Shown: positions 1 through 11,754, counted from the first letter of the stretch. The stretch: DNA of 64,000 nt from Siphonodentalium dalli (GCA_032622095.1 CP136061.1:62439127-62503126); one strand, 5' to 3'. A program made the numbers and translations. The notes: a model not told the origin generated them from the sequence alone.

Positions 1-344
1 GATGATTAATACCCAGAAAATAAACTTGATATCCGAGGAAATGGTTTTGAACTCTGTATGATTGTAAAGTTAATACATCGATTAAATAGAACGTATGTCA
101 TAAAAAGACATGAGTTATATTAGCGTCCTTGACGTTGAGTTTGTTGACCTATCTCAGAAGATATAAATGGATCATATTATCTTATTTCCTTGATTGAAGT
201 GCATTGTGTTGTTCCAATATAAAGGTAGATCCGCTCTGCACGTGTCAATAATCGAACCCAATTTCAGACTTATACGCTTCCCAACTCTCGGGGAAATGCC
301 TCCCTTTTTAATAATGTCCCATATATGGCCGATGTTGTTGGGTC
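1..344. other. No recognisable feature
   Basis: AT-rich sequence with no long reading frame, no repeat seen elsewhere in the window and no RNA gene that I can support. Confidence 0.5.
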
Positions 345-415
345 GTGGATAACATCATCGCAGTCTGTGATAGATGAGGTTGCCGACGGTTCGAACCCCG
401 ACATGGGACCGATTT
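345..415 (+). repeat. Possible tRNA-derived SINE fragment
   Basis: A pol III B-box-like motif (GGTTCGAACCC, 388-398) is present. The flanking bases do not fold into a proper T-stem and I see no clear A box at normal spacing, so this is not a functional tRNA gene. A degenerate tRNA-derived SINE head is the best guess; chance is possible. Confidence 0.25.
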
Positions 416-461
416 TCATGCTTGATCTGAGTTGAGGGCCATCTCAATGTGCCATTATCTG

Positions 462-580
462 TCTGTTGGACTGTCTGTCTGTCGGTCTGTCGGTCTGTCG
501 GTCTGTCTGTCTATCTGTCTCCCCCTCCCCCCTCTCTCTCTCTCTCTCTCTCTATCTCTCGCTTTATCCATCACTCTCTC
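462..580. repeat. (TGTC)n then (CT)n microsatellite
   Basis: A pyrimidine-only run moves from TGTC/GGTC units into CT dinucleotides. The 105-aa frame over it (Leu/Ser repeats) is a by-product of the repeat. Confidence 0.9.
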
Positions 581-937
581 TCCGACTTCTTAAATGTAGA
601 CATGGATACTCGGCTTTCTCTATCATAATACACATTCAGGATGCATATGGGAAGATACATATAAGTCTAATCGTCTTCGTTTATTATAACACACGGAAAA
701 TAATTGAGAAGAGAAATATTATCACTATAAAACCTCTAGCTAACAATCGTTATTGTTCGTATTTATGTTGTGAAATGTATTAATCAGTTTTATAGCCGAA
801 TTTGAATGCTACCTTCTTTTTGGTTTAGAATTGGACAATGCCATGTAAACAGATATATAGTTTAGTTGTGTGCTTATTGTCGTTTCAGCCGCTATGCCGT
901 ATTTATCCCTTTGATGACTGAAGCTTCCTGATTTTTT

Positions 938-1306
938 TTTGCGAAAAACGCTTTGCCAATGCATTCTCTTATATATGCGAGTCGCATATATAAGAGAATG
1001 CATTGGCCTAACAATTTTTTACAATTTTAATAATTTTTTCTTGTATTCTTTAACAATTTTATAATTTCACCCATACAGAGCCCCAGACAAACATGAGCAG
1101 ACGACACTCTTCTATATGCTTCTATATATGTGTGGGGCTCCCTGCAGGGTAATGGATGTTTTTTATTTTATGTCCTAAAAATTGTAAGAAACATTTATTT
1201 AAAAAAAATGATAAAAAATTGTTAGGCCAATGCATTCTCTTATATATGCGAGGCGACCTATGGTCGACTCGCATATATACATGTAAGAGAATGCATTGGC
1301 ACAGGG
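938..1306. mobile_element. Palindromic-end MITE, copy A
   Basis: Each end of this element is itself a hairpin. The left end (955-1007) is a perfect palindrome with 26-base arms around one central base. The right end (1226-1301) has the same stem around a short CGACC-ATA-GGTCG-like centre and runs out into GGCACAGGG. The AT-rich core carries an extra GAGCCCC/GGGGCTC stem (about 1078-1141). There is no coding capacity. The same architecture recurs near 17.3, 18.4, 21.6 and 22.4 kb, so this is a family. The superfamily is not assigned because no target-site duplication is clear. Confidence 0.75.
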
Positions 1307-1436
1307 TAAACAAAATCCCGACTTCCGACTGGATTTGATATGGCGGGTCACATAGGTGTCTGAATTAAATACTCTGGATTGCCGATTTTGGGGTCGGTAA
1401 CTGTGTCAATTTTCAACCGATTCACTAAAGTTATTA

Positions 1437-1628
1437 ATTAACGCCCTCGGGTGTATACTGTCCTAGAGATTCTAAATAGCTATGGTTCGCTGGGCGTTTT
1501 ATAAATAGATAATGGGTTTTTTTCCGGTAAGTGATTAACGCCCTCGTGTGTATACTGTCCTAGAGATTCTAGATAGCTGTGGTTCGCTGGGCGTTTTCTA
1601 AATAGATAATGGGTTTTTCCGGTAAGTG
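1437..1628. repeat. 97-bp tandem repeat, two units
   Basis: Two near-identical units begin at 1437 and 1534, each starting ATTAACGCCCTCG and ending in a TTTTTCCGG-like run. A diverged single unit recurs at about 3368-3484. All lead into the same CGCGGAGGTCC-type segment, so they are the leading part of a larger dispersed repeat. Confidence 0.8.
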
Positions 1629-1700
1629 ACAATTTGTAGTAGGTCCCTATTTGCGGAAGTCCCCGAATTCGCGGAGGTCCCCTAAAATGGTCGAAATATG
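1629..1700 (+). repeat. Dispersed repeat segment (GCGGAGGTCCC type)
   Basis: Shares the GTAGGTCCCT ... CGCGGAGGTC ... AAAATGGTCGAAAT order with 3486-3570 and 4934-5010. Here it is broken by the 145-bp array that starts at 1701. Confidence 0.7.
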
Positions 1701-2340
1701 TACACGGGGTACAAATGGTTACTTCTGGTTACTTTAATGTTACATTTGTTACTTTTATTTTGTTTTCTTAGGAATCTCAAAGTACCCTGTTACATTGGTT
1801 ACAAATTAGAAAACATATTTCCTGAACTAATTTCAGGCCCATGGGTACACGGGGTACAAATGGTTACTTCTGGTTACTTTACCTATTAGTTAATGTTACA
1901 TTATAACTAGAAGTAACCATTTGTACCCCGTGTACCCATGAGCTGTAAAGTAGTTCAGGAAATATGTTTTCTAATTTGTAACCAATGTAACAGGGTACTT
2001 TGAGATTCTTAAGAAAAAAAGAAAAAAAAGTAACAAATGTAACATTAAAGTAACCAGAAGTAACCACTTGTACCCTGTGTACCCATGGGCCTGAAATTAG
2101 TTCAGGAAATATGTTTTCTAATTTGTAACCAATGTAACAGGGTACTTTAAGATTCCTAAGAAAGAAAAAAAAAAGTAACAAATGTAACATTAAAGTAACC
2201 AGAAGTAACCATTTGTACCCCGTGTACCCATGGTCCTGAAATTAGTTCAGGAAATATTTTGTCTAAGTTTCTAAATTTGTGCTTATAAAATGTAACCAAT
2301 GTACCCGACGTAACAACGGGGTACAAAAGTTGTGTTGTTT
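1701..2340. repeat. 145-bp tandem array that reverses orientation
   Basis: A unit of about 145-148 bp, containing GGGGTACAAATGGTTACTT and CCTGAACTAATTTCAGG, occurs once plus a partial unit on the + strand (1701-1880). It then occurs about three times on the - strand (about 1905-2335). The units keep a frame open on both sides, giving apparent 60-100-aa peptides with the same repeated phrase; I take these as by-products. The unit ends in a short palindrome (CCTGAAATTAGTTCAGG). Confidence 0.8.
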
Positions 2341-2497
2341 TGCTGCGTACCAAAATTAGACATATCTAATTATTTGAGAAGCTTTATTGTTTTAGGATAT
2401 TGTAGGAAGGCTAATCTGGCCGTGTCAAATTGAGCTAGAGCGATGGGATATCTCGCAGGACAACACATTTCGGATGTAACTATTATGACCGCGTTAA

Positions 2498-2943
2498 AGA
2501 TACTCAATCCTATCAGACGCTCCTAAATTACTGTTTCTTTGGCTTCGGGGGTAAAACATATTTTATTCGAGTCGAGGAACCCACCCATCAAAGCTCAGAG
2601 TGATCAGATATAGATTTTTGAAGTTTATTATTTCTCGAGATGTGTAATAATATGTGGCCCAGAAACACGTGGTCGAACGGAGAGCGGATGAAGATGGATA
2701 CATCTAAAATCAAGTGGTAATATACGGTCAAATTTCGTGATACTTTTAGTGATAATACGGCCATATTTTGTTGAACAAAATGTTGATAAAAATAACAGGT
2801 TTTGATAAATTTGATACCTTAGTTGACAGTGGTTAGCATTATTTTGTTGCAATAAATCGATTCTGGTAACTAAAGCGTATTTTGAAGAAATGTTGTTGTT
2901 GTTTCTTGGTGGTATGGGAACTGTCTGATCTGATTGAGTATCT
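2498..2943. mobile_element. TTAA-flanked MITE (piggyBac-like target)
   Basis: A 446-bp element with inverted ends (AGATACTCAATC...) and TTAA on both sides (2494-2497 and 2944-2947). A related repeat at about 5130-5190 has the same flanking sequence with a single TTAA (5157-5160), so it acts as an unoccupied site. Precise insertion with TTAA duplication is the hallmark of the piggyBac and Kolobok superfamilies. The inner left arm matches the foldback elements at 26278 and 34825. It is non-coding; the 120-aa minus-strand frame across it is spurious. Confidence 0.8.
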
Positions 2944-2947
2944 TTAA

Positions 2948-3260
2948 TTGCTCTATTTCGATGTTTAGGTATGAAGAATGGCTGGGCCATGCACTCATGA
3001 AGATTTTATGGCGGGAACACAATGCCTCCGATTTTTTATCCGCATTTAGAAGCTTTCTGGTGTGGTGAATGAGAAACCTGCAGTAATAAGCCGTAGATTT
3101 TTGTAATAATTTGAAGGATTGGTTGTTTTAACGGAATTATGAGGGGGTGAATTCATGTAACCAATATATTTTATATTATAATTTATATTTATGGCAAACA
3201 ATATGATCTTGAGGGCGTTATCATTTCTGATTATGGTTTTCTTGTATATCATATGATGTC
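2948..3260 (+). repeat. Dispersed repeat body, copy 1
   Basis: Aligns over about 290 bp with 5161-5460 (shared GATTTTATGGCGGGAACAC, TAATAAGCCGTAG and GATTATGGTTTTCTTGT). Scattered differences mean an old duplication. It is the host repeat of the TTAA MITE. Confidence 0.75.
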
Positions 3261-3367
3261 CTAATGATATCCGAGTAGTATATATATAGAACGCTGTGAA
3301 ATGTCGGGAATAAAGGCGTAATTATAACCGAGTCCTGCTGTATAATGTCAAGACTCAAGAGTGATCA

Positions 3368-3674
3368 TTCACGCCCATCGGGTGTATACTGGTGGGGAAA
3401 TTTTAGATCGTCGTGTGTCGCCGAGTGCGCCGTGTGTCTGTGGAGCTTTTATAAATAGATAAACGGTTTTTCCTTTTTCCGGTTGTGACAATTCGCAGTA
3501 GGTCCCTGTTTGCGGAGATCTATTTGCGGAGTTCCCCGAATTCGCGGAGGTCGCCTAAAATGGTCGAAATATGTTGATTTTAATGAGGGAACGTGTGCGT
3601 ATATGTCAATTGATACGTATTTTAAACAAATATCGACACGATCATCATACTAGTGGTTTGTTCTATCAATCATA
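3368..3674 (+). repeat. Dispersed repeat head next to a LINE insertion
   Basis: Carries the 97-bp-type unit followed by the GTCCC segment and a stretch ending CAATCATATCAA. The same stretch, about 90% alike, recurs at 4934-5110 on the far side of the LINE. The LINE therefore lies between two tandem copies of this repeat or within one copy of a pair. Confidence 0.65.
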
Positions 3675-4925
3675 TCAAGATACAAGATACAAGATACAAG
3701 AATTTATTGCAAAACACCTCAATGGGCAGTTGCAAGATACTGATGAATATCATATATACATAAATAAGCAATACATAAAAAAATATTATAACAAACACAG
3801 TTCTTATCAACATTCCCTCAACAATTTCTTCAAGTTTTATTATTCCGCCGAAGGAAGAATAGCCGGACTATGTTGCAAACCTTGTTAATTAATTTAATAT
3901 TATCATTTCTCATAATCAGTGCAAATTTATCTGCATCATTCAAATTATTGAATTCACTATCGTGTTTCTCAATTTCGCTGAATAAATTAAACCTTAAATC
4001 ATCGTATGCGTTACATTCAATGATAAAATGCATTTCAGATTCGACACATTGTTTGCCACACATGGAACACATCCGATTTTCTAATGGTATTAATGGTTGT
4101 TTATGCCTCCCTTTTTCTATTGCCAATATGTGGTTGCTCACGCGCAATCTAGAAAACATTTCGCGAGCAATTTGTGACCGTGTGTGAATGACATATGGCT
4201 CAATTTTGTATTCATCTTTAAATATCCTATAGGTCCGTAGTTTATTTTTCCCTGTCGGTCTATCGTCATTGAATATATCATTGCGAAACACTTCCATGTG
4301 TTCTGATTTCAATGTCTTAGTCAGCATCTGTTCACGCTGCCCTGATAGTTGGCCTGCGTTAATGATTACAATGTTATAACGCGACAATTGGGTGAGCCAT
4401 GTTAAAGGTAATCTACAATTCAGAGATTCTTTGTAGCATGCGGATAATATATTATGGTCATCTACTTTTGATAGTTTTAGCATGTACCTGAATAGTTGTA
4501 AAATGGCATCATTCGCGATAGGGAAACGGCCTAACTCTGCTCTAGAAGCGTGATTTGAGGCCTTTCTATTCAAACATAGAGCCCGTTTACAAAACTTTAG
4601 ATGTGTTTGTTCACATGGTATGGTATCTTTGAACGGCAAATTAAGGTCAGTGGACCATATCTCACATCCATACAATAAAATAGGCTTAATTGGTTTATCA
4701 AATAATTTGCATTTAATGGCGATAGGTAACACCGGTGTTGTTTTTGTTAAATTTGTTAAAAAAACATGGCTTTTGATGTTTGATCATCATAATACGGAAC
4801 AAGTCTTGCGACTTTTCGTCCCAATAACAGTATTTGCAATCCTTTACAAATATATGTATCGTCATTCGATATTTACTTGTTAATTTACTTCAGTAAAAAG
4901 GGAAATAGTATTCAACCAACTGATA
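3675..4925 (-). mobile_element. 5'-truncated non-LTR retrotransposon
   Basis: Minus-strand LINE remnant. Its 3' end has AATAAA (3703-3708 on the + map) followed by a heptamer tail, three copies of a TTGTATC-like unit (3679-3700), as in LINE groups that end in short tandem repeats instead of poly(A). Only the C-terminal part of ORF2 is kept; the polymerase core and endonuclease are missing. The 5' break lies between about 4885 and 4930. Confidence 0.8.
3830..4764 (-). pseudogene. LINE ORF2 C-terminal fragment
   Basis: About 300 residues are open. Near the start lies KPILLYGCEIWS, the conserved segment after the polymerase thumb in many non-LTR reverse transcriptases. A basic stretch (IEKGRHKQPLIP, about residues 205-216) follows, then a C-x2-C ... 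H ... C motif (about 222-240, CSMC ... MHFIIEC). That zinc-finger-like motif is typical of ORF2 C-termini. The apparent start is a GTG and not a real initiation codon. Upstream, a one-base change in the A7 run (4758-4764) seems to break the frame, because the neighbouring frame reads TSKAMFF just before it. It is inactive: it lacks the YADD core. The clade is uncertain. Confidence 0.85.
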
Positions 4926-4933
4926 GATAGCCT

Positions 4934-5460
4934 GTTGTGACAATTCGCAGTAGGTCCCTGTTTGCGGAGGTCTATTCGCGGAGGTCCCCTAAAATGGTCG
5001 AAATCTGTTGATTTTAATGAGGGAACGGGTGCCTATATGTCAATTGATACGTATTTTAAACAAATAACGACACGATCATGATAATAGTGGTTTGTTCTAT
5101 CAATCATATCAAATTCGCTGGATTGATAGTTGTAGTATGTAACTATTATGACCGCATTAATTGCTTTCAATGTTTAGATATCAACAATGGCTGGACCACT
5201 GTTGAAGATTTTATGGCGGGAACACAATGACTCCGATTTTTTATCCGCATTTAGAGACTTCTGGTGTGGTGAATTAGAAACCTACAGTAATAAGCCGTAG
5301 TTTTTTGTAATAATTTGAAGGATTAGTTGTTTTAACGGAATTCTGAGGCGGTGCATTCATGTAACCAATATATTTTACATTTTTTTTTTTTTAATTTATA
5401 TTTATGCGTAATAATATAGTCTTGAGGGCGTTACCATTTCTGATTATGGTTTTCTTGTTA
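4934..5460 (+). repeat. Dispersed repeat, copy 2 (unoccupied TTAA site)
   Basis: Runs from the GTAGGTCCCTG segment through CAATCATATCAA and a single TTAA (5157-5160) into the body ending GGTTTTCTTGT. It is the intact relative of copy 1, which is broken by the 145-bp array and the TTAA MITE. Confidence 0.75.
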
Positions 5461-5543
5461 AGACTTGCTGCGCCCTCCCTCGAAGCTGGTGATTTGTTTG
5501 CAACTGGAACAGTGCGTGATGGGCGTTGGGGTACCAGCCTCTA

Positions 5544-5850
5544 CACTGTAAAAATAGGTGTTTAGGATCTCAACACAATCTTAAACGCAATACCGTTACA
5601 GTTTTCACACGCGTCAACGCATTTATTTTCTAAATGGAATTTTTATTATCTAAACGTCACGTTTTTAATGAATAAATGTCAAATATATTTAGAAAATAAA
5701 CTAATGTGTTTAAGAAATAAACATATGGTGTTAACATGGCGTTTAGTTTCTAAACATATTGATGTGTTTATTACATAAACACCACGTTTGTGTCATTAAA
5801 CACATCAGTCAGATGCTCGTAGCCCGTTTATATATAACCATGGGTATATG
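5544..5850 (+). repeat. Element end rich in TAAACAC motifs, left arm
   Basis: Starts CACTGTAAAAATA after a TA and contains many short AAACAC/GTTTATT motifs on both strands. It finishes with a 45-base stretch (5806-5850) that is repeated perfectly in inverse orientation at 8569-8613. Clusters of short subterminal motifs are common at DNA-transposon ends where transposase binds. No transposase is found inside. Confidence 0.6.
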
Positions 5851-6539
5851 CGAAAAATACACAACGAAAACACACTCCACAGTTTGGATCGATAAGTCTT
5901 GCCCTGTGTATTTTGATGTTGAATTTTTTGACAATCGGTCTTTCGTATCATTTCTACAACACAATTATCGTCTTACTTGCAGCACGACTTTATCGTGTGA
6001 TCGTCACGGAAGCGTTTTATTTCAGAGTATGGTTAATACATTGCCGCCGGTGAAGTGTATTGTCGGATAAGAAACAAATAAGCCTATGCCGAGGGCAGAA
6101 ACTAAAGTTGCGAGAGGCACCCCTGGTTGAGTGTGGGATATTTGGCACTCGAGACTTGGTTAGAGGGTTTTCGTTGGGGTGGTCTCCACCTTGGAATTTC
6201 CAACTGCACCCCACCCCATTGAACCACGCCAAACTCATAAGTTTGCGTAAATCAATTTGCACCCCCCCCCCCTTTGATTTTTCACAAATGTTCCCTCACA
6301 GACTACCAGATGGTAGACTATTCCAAATGAACCAGTAATATTGTGGCCACTTGTCGTGCGGGGGGGGGTGAAAAAGTTGGTTCGGTCCAGTATGAGATTA
6401 AAACATTTTAACATCTAGTGGTATAACACCACACAAATTTACACCCCGATCTATTTTTTCTTAAATTAATTAGCGAGTAACTACTGGCAAGGACACAGAA
6501 CACACGGGTCGGCCGATGGTTAGGCCCGATGTGAGAACA

Positions 6540-8270
6540 TTTTTTAAATATGAACATGAACATTTGACAATCCTATAGCATAGACCGGCCTCAAGTTTTC
6601 CAATTCTGGGAAATTATTAACCTGACACTCACTCATAGGTTTCAAAATTGCCAACTGATGGCCATTTGGGTCCATAATTTTGCAAATGAAAGGGAATTAT
6701 GCAAATGTTGGTTTAAAAACAACGAATCCGTCACTAAGAAAGTGTTGGAAAATCAAACTACGAGAACAATTTCAACCTAATTTTGGTGTGAATTTTTCAA
6801 TTAATTTTGCTCGGGGTATTAGGTATGACTACAATTGGGGGTAAGACCCCTGCATAACCACCCATGTTGACAAGTCCCTACTTGACACCCCATTCTAAAT
6901 AATCGATACTAAGTTATGTTGGGTGGCACGGGGGGGGGGGTCAGGGGCTACATCCCAGCCTTGTCGGGGAGTCATAGCCATCCCCCGTCGGTGAGTTATG
7001 TAATTGTCAACCCGGCAGCTAAAGGCCGCCCCCCTGTCGGGGATATCCTGGTGCCACCTCTGTTTGAAATCATATAAAACTTTTAAAGAAGAAGACCACA
7101 TATTGAACAGAAATGAGGGGGAAATGAGCTCTCGTAACCACAAAAGTGCACTAAAGACATCCCAATAAATCCAAATTAGATGCAACCGCATATTGTATAT
7201 ATATGGTATCGTTCTGTTTGCCTCTCTATATCCAGGGACGTGGCTATATGGTTTCCGTTAGGGGGTGTCCACCATGGGAAATTCCAACTGCACCCCCTTG
7301 AATCAGAATCACCCCCAACACAAATTCCATTTGCACCATCCCCCTTACATCAGTGCTCACGCCTAATATCCTATATATATATTTTTTTTAAACCTATATT
7401 CCAGGTTTGAAAATTCAGATAGTTTAACCTGAACAATTGCATAAATCATAACATCTAATGGTCTAACTCCAGACAAATTCCCACGGCTACGGCCAAGAGG
7501 CGGGGACACACCGGGTTGACCATGGTTCTTCGGCCCGGTGTGAGAAACATTTTAAAACTATAAAAGAAAATATTAAATCCTAGCATGCATCTAGACTGGC
7601 CTCAATTGAACCTTTCCTGGTGTTGGAAATTTCAAACCTCATACTCCCCCTCAGGTTGGAAAACTCTCCAACTGATGACTATTTCAGTCCACAAGTTTGA
7701 CCAAATGAAGTAAAATATTGTTTTGCAGTTTTGTATTGGCCACGGGGGAATGGACAATGACAACGATAGTCGGCAAATTTTTGTTTAATCTGAACAAGAA
7801 AATCTCAAAATCCTAGCATCTAGACTAGCCTCAAACCTTCCTAGAGTTTGAAATTTCACTTAGGTTGGAAAATTTCAACTGATGACAATTCCAATGACAA
7901 TATTTACCAAATGCATGACAATATTGTTTTCTTAAATTAACTAGCAGTTTTTTGACTGGCCACGGGGAGGGACCAGGACACAAACTGTCCAAGTGTTGGA
8001 AATTTCCAACCTGTCACCCTCCTAAGGTTGGAAATTTCCGACTGATGACCATTTCAGTCCAAAATATTTACCAAAAATAGGAAAATATGAAAATAAATTG
8101 TTTGAAAATCAAACTACAAGAACATTTTCAACTTAATGTTGGTGTGAAATTTCCAACTAATGTTTTGGCAGGTATGAAATTTCCAACTGTTGAACATTTT
8201 GACCAAAGTTGGGGGGGGGTGAGACATCACAACTCCACCCCTGTCGCCACGTCTCTGTCTATATCATATA
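6540..8270. repeat. Diverged copies of an AATTTCCAACTG repeat
   Basis: The phrases AAATTTCCAACTGATG, CCATTTCAGTCC and AATCAAACTACAAGAAC recur irregularly here. The zone is poor in coding signal and has several G or C homopolymers. Relatives occur at about 13910-14015, 21820-22010, 44700-45110 and 47840-48080. It looks like an old, high-copy element. The 5851-6540 stretch before it holds nothing I can name. Confidence 0.6.
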
Positions 8271-8568
8271 AATACTTTTTTCTAAAAACCCTTAAACCAA
8301 CTCGACGTGCGATTTCCCTGCGCTCCTGTTGCGCAAATTCTAGTATAAAAAGTGCGTCTATTTCAGACAAAGTTCAAACAGTAAATGTGACCAGACAAGA
8401 CATAGAAACCGCTAATCTCATATTTCCAATCTGACAACACCTGTCGAACATGATTACCTTTCAAAGCAATAACACGGGGCACCATGTTACGGACAACCAC
8501 AGGCACGCACACCATGGATAAATACACGGTGAAAAGGACGGCGTTTTTTTTTGTACGGTTATATCTGA

Positions 8569-8830
8569 CATATACCCATGGTTATATATAAACGGGCTAC
8601 GAGCATCTGACTGCAAGTGTTTTGGAAATAAACGCATTATAATAACATGCCATTTAGGTTATAAACATAATAATGTGTTTCGCTGATGTGTTGATGTGTT
8701 TAGGTTAAAAACACATCCGGGCGTTTATGGGGTTGTTCCACTTTACACACACATGGACACGTTTATAAGACGAAATATATTTATAAAATGGAATGTGTTT
8801 ATTCATTTCAACATAGTATGACAACGAACA
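8569..8830 (-). repeat. Element end rich in TAAACAC motifs, right arm
   Basis: Inverse of the 5.8-kb arm: bases 8569-8613 match 5806-5850 perfectly as an inverted repeat. Beyond that only the style (AAACAC/GTTTAT motifs) is shared. No matching CAGTG terminus follows, so this arm may be truncated. Confidence 0.6.
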
Positions 8831-11600
8831 TAGCAGCAATGGCGATAGACATGAAAAATAAGGGAACATTTGAAAATGTGCATTACGAATCTGACAACAA
8901 AGCACTAACAAGATGCACTTACGCAATGTTATCACATTTGGCAAAAATAAAAAAAATCATCTTAGGTTAACAAGATGGGTTATAATTTCCAACATGTTAT
9001 GTTTTAAAATAAGATCCAGTCACAGTCCGATATAATAATGAGTCTAAAAGAGGAATAAACTATTTTTTGCTATTTCTTCAACGAATTAGGTCCGAGAATA
9101 TTTTTCCTTTTTAGAACAATACATGCGTATGACCTCGACTCACTATTAATAATGTCGGAGTATATCCCCAAATTTCACAATCACAACACTCTTGTGAGTA
9201 CCAAATTCACATATGTTTTGGGGTAAAGAAATCACGTGTAGTTACTGCATGATCACCTTGAGTAAGCTGCACATGTATTTCCGTCGTGTTATATCATACA
9301 GTAACGTCCAGATGCACAGCATGACACTGTCACAACGAAAGCACAGCGAAATACTGTTCCTGATAGATGTAGCATTTTAACTAAACTTTCGTTCTTGTTC
9401 TTGCTTCCAGTGGCTCCAGTACAGCTGTCAGTTGTGCATTTATTAATATCAATATGTATGCACAGCCTTTGAGATTCAGCATTTATCGTCACATTTCATC
9501 CAACATTAGCTTGTGGGTGATTTTTCTGTAAAATTCTCGATCACTTCCGAGTCATGCATGGGAGAGCGGTCACAACACTTTTGATTTTTACACCACTCCG
9601 AAGTGTCCTGTCGATAGTTCTTGATATTTTTTCTGGTTCGATCGAACTTATATCTAGAAAAGAAATATAAATAATTGTTAATAAAATTGAAATACTGTGT
9701 ATACATATGCGTACATGCGTGTGTCGATGCCGATGATGAGTGATAAGGAATTACTGAACAAGCCCGTTGTAGTGCTTATGGACAAATAAAACGTGTATCC
9801 TCGAATAAAGTCATCGATGACCACATGTGTCTTACTTTCAAAACATTCAAATTAATCTTATATAGGTATAATTTGGGCATAAGTGTGAAAAATACTGCCA
9901 AAATTTCCCCCTGAAATATCATTAAATTTGCCCGAAAATTGTCCAGTTTTTACCGAAAATTGTCCGAATTTGTAGCTTTCAACACGTGTGGGGGGCTGCA
10001 GCCCACACAACCCGCGGTCCTTACGGCTATGATTACTTTACTTATATAAATTACATAGTATATATCGGTACTCGGTTAATTGAACATATACAGAATGTCG
10101 CAGTTGTAAAATTATAAAATGTTGAAATTAAATTGATAATAACAGAACGTACCTGATATCTGTGATTTCCATCTGTGGTAGTTCTTCATAAATCAATTGC
10201 CTTCCGAATGTTCGTCTCTCAAGCTATGCCTGTGATTTTGTGATGCCCTGCTGTTTCTATAACACCCTGAATAAACCCCATCTGGTAATCATATACACAG
10301 CCCATGGTTAGATGTCTGGACATATTACATAATGTATTCACACTGGTATCATTAGCAATATATTTCTATGATCAAATTACAAAAGGACAGACCGTCGAGG
10401 TAAAATTCAATTTATGTATAATATAACGTACGCAGCTAGGGTTACTTGCTGTATCCGAGTACATATGAGTACGTGTGATATGTTCCACCTGTCGATGTAT
10501 TTGATAAAGTGTAGCTTTATGATACACCTATAGACTTTTCCCATCATTACCATTGATAAAAACTCCAAATTATTATATTACTCGATATACTTTCTCTGAA
10601 TAGACTTCCAGAAGTAATGGAATTTCTTAGCTCTTTCGAACTTTCCAAACAAACGCTCTTTATTTTACTATACATTTCGGGGAGAAATAACAAGTAATGG
10701 TTTTAATTTTGTGTACTGTAGAATGGGAGGAGCGTAGAAGCGAAACACTTTTTTCTTCTGAGACGACAATTTTGTTCACATTAAAAGACTTCCCGAAGCA
10801 CACATAGCACACTCATTTATATGTATCCACATATTTTGATCTATTGAGGTTTGGAGTGTGTTTCGCTTTAATTAATATATCATATCCAATGTTGTTACCA
10901 AAGGAAGCGCATCTACACAAAGCCATATATAAGTAGGTTACAACTTGTTTTCCTTCTTCTTTTTTCTTCTTTTTTATTATTATTGCTATTTAGGATAATT
11001 TCGGATAATGTTACCTAGGTATTGATCTACCCCGTATTCAACGATATACACATTAATGCATGGGACGCGAATCTATGTTTAAAACCCGAGGCAATCAAGT
11101 GGCTTATATTCTAAGTAACACGATGCAGGCTTTGTTTACAATTACAGAATCGCCTTTCCGTGATATCGCTTAAACGCCAATATGGCTATGTTATTGCCCA
11201 TTGAATAAACGCCTCGTTTAGGTTTAGGTCATGTAACAGGTCGAGATTTTCCATCGTTGTGGAACATGATCAGATACAGAATATAACTGCAACCATTAAT
11301 CCTAATTCCACGCATATTTAACTCATTTGAAATATTAGATGTAACGCATGCACATATATTTTATGTAGTTTACAAAGTTTAGTTAACTATATCCCTATAA
11401 CAGGCAGACCTTAATCTACATGCATGATGTACTAAATTGGGGCACTAAGTTAGTATTATAATTCCACCAGCAGGCGATCTAACAACCGGTGGAAAAATGC
11501 TTACGCTTTCAATCACGTGTACTGATTGCAATTGTGTACGTTTTTCTTCTAAATTTGGAGTTTTGGACAATTGATACAAACACTTGTGATTGGACATATG
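8831..11600. other. No gene recognised
   Basis: AT-rich sequence with short frames only. A G/C-rich patch near 9990-10030 (GGGGGGCTGCAGCCC) may be a transposon terminus but I cannot pair it. No LINE, tRNA or tandem array is visible. Confidence 0.5.
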
Positions 11601-11754
11601 GTGCAGCTAGTTAAACACTTAATTAATATACACCAGAAAATAAACACGAACGCAAAATGCATTGAAATACTAAACAATCCGTTTAAGTTCTGAACGTTTG
11701 ATACACACATGAATGTCTGATAAACGCATATAACGTCAATTCGTATTTACAGTG
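11600..11754 (-). repeat. CACTGTAAA-type element end, right
   Basis: Ends ATTTACAGTG followed by TA, the inverse of the CACTGTAAAAAT start at 5544, which is preceded by TA. The subterminal sequence again has AAACGC/GTTTAAG motifs. The two may be termini of one degenerate 6.2-kb element or ends of two relatives. Confidence 0.4.

Noticed and set aside
1879-2353. Minus-strand frames repeating PWVHGVQMVTSGYF
   Set aside because: Direct product of the 145-bp array; the reverse orientation reads open too.
3486-5110. LTRs flanking the 3.7-4.9 kb LINE
   Set aside because: The flanking direct repeats belong to a dispersed repeat that also occurs at 1.6 kb. The central element has a LINE-type C-terminus and a short tandem tail.
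6060-6338. 92-aa frame near 6.1 kb
   Set aside because: Lies in the diverged AATTTCC repeat zone and includes a C homopolymer; a complementary frame is equally open.
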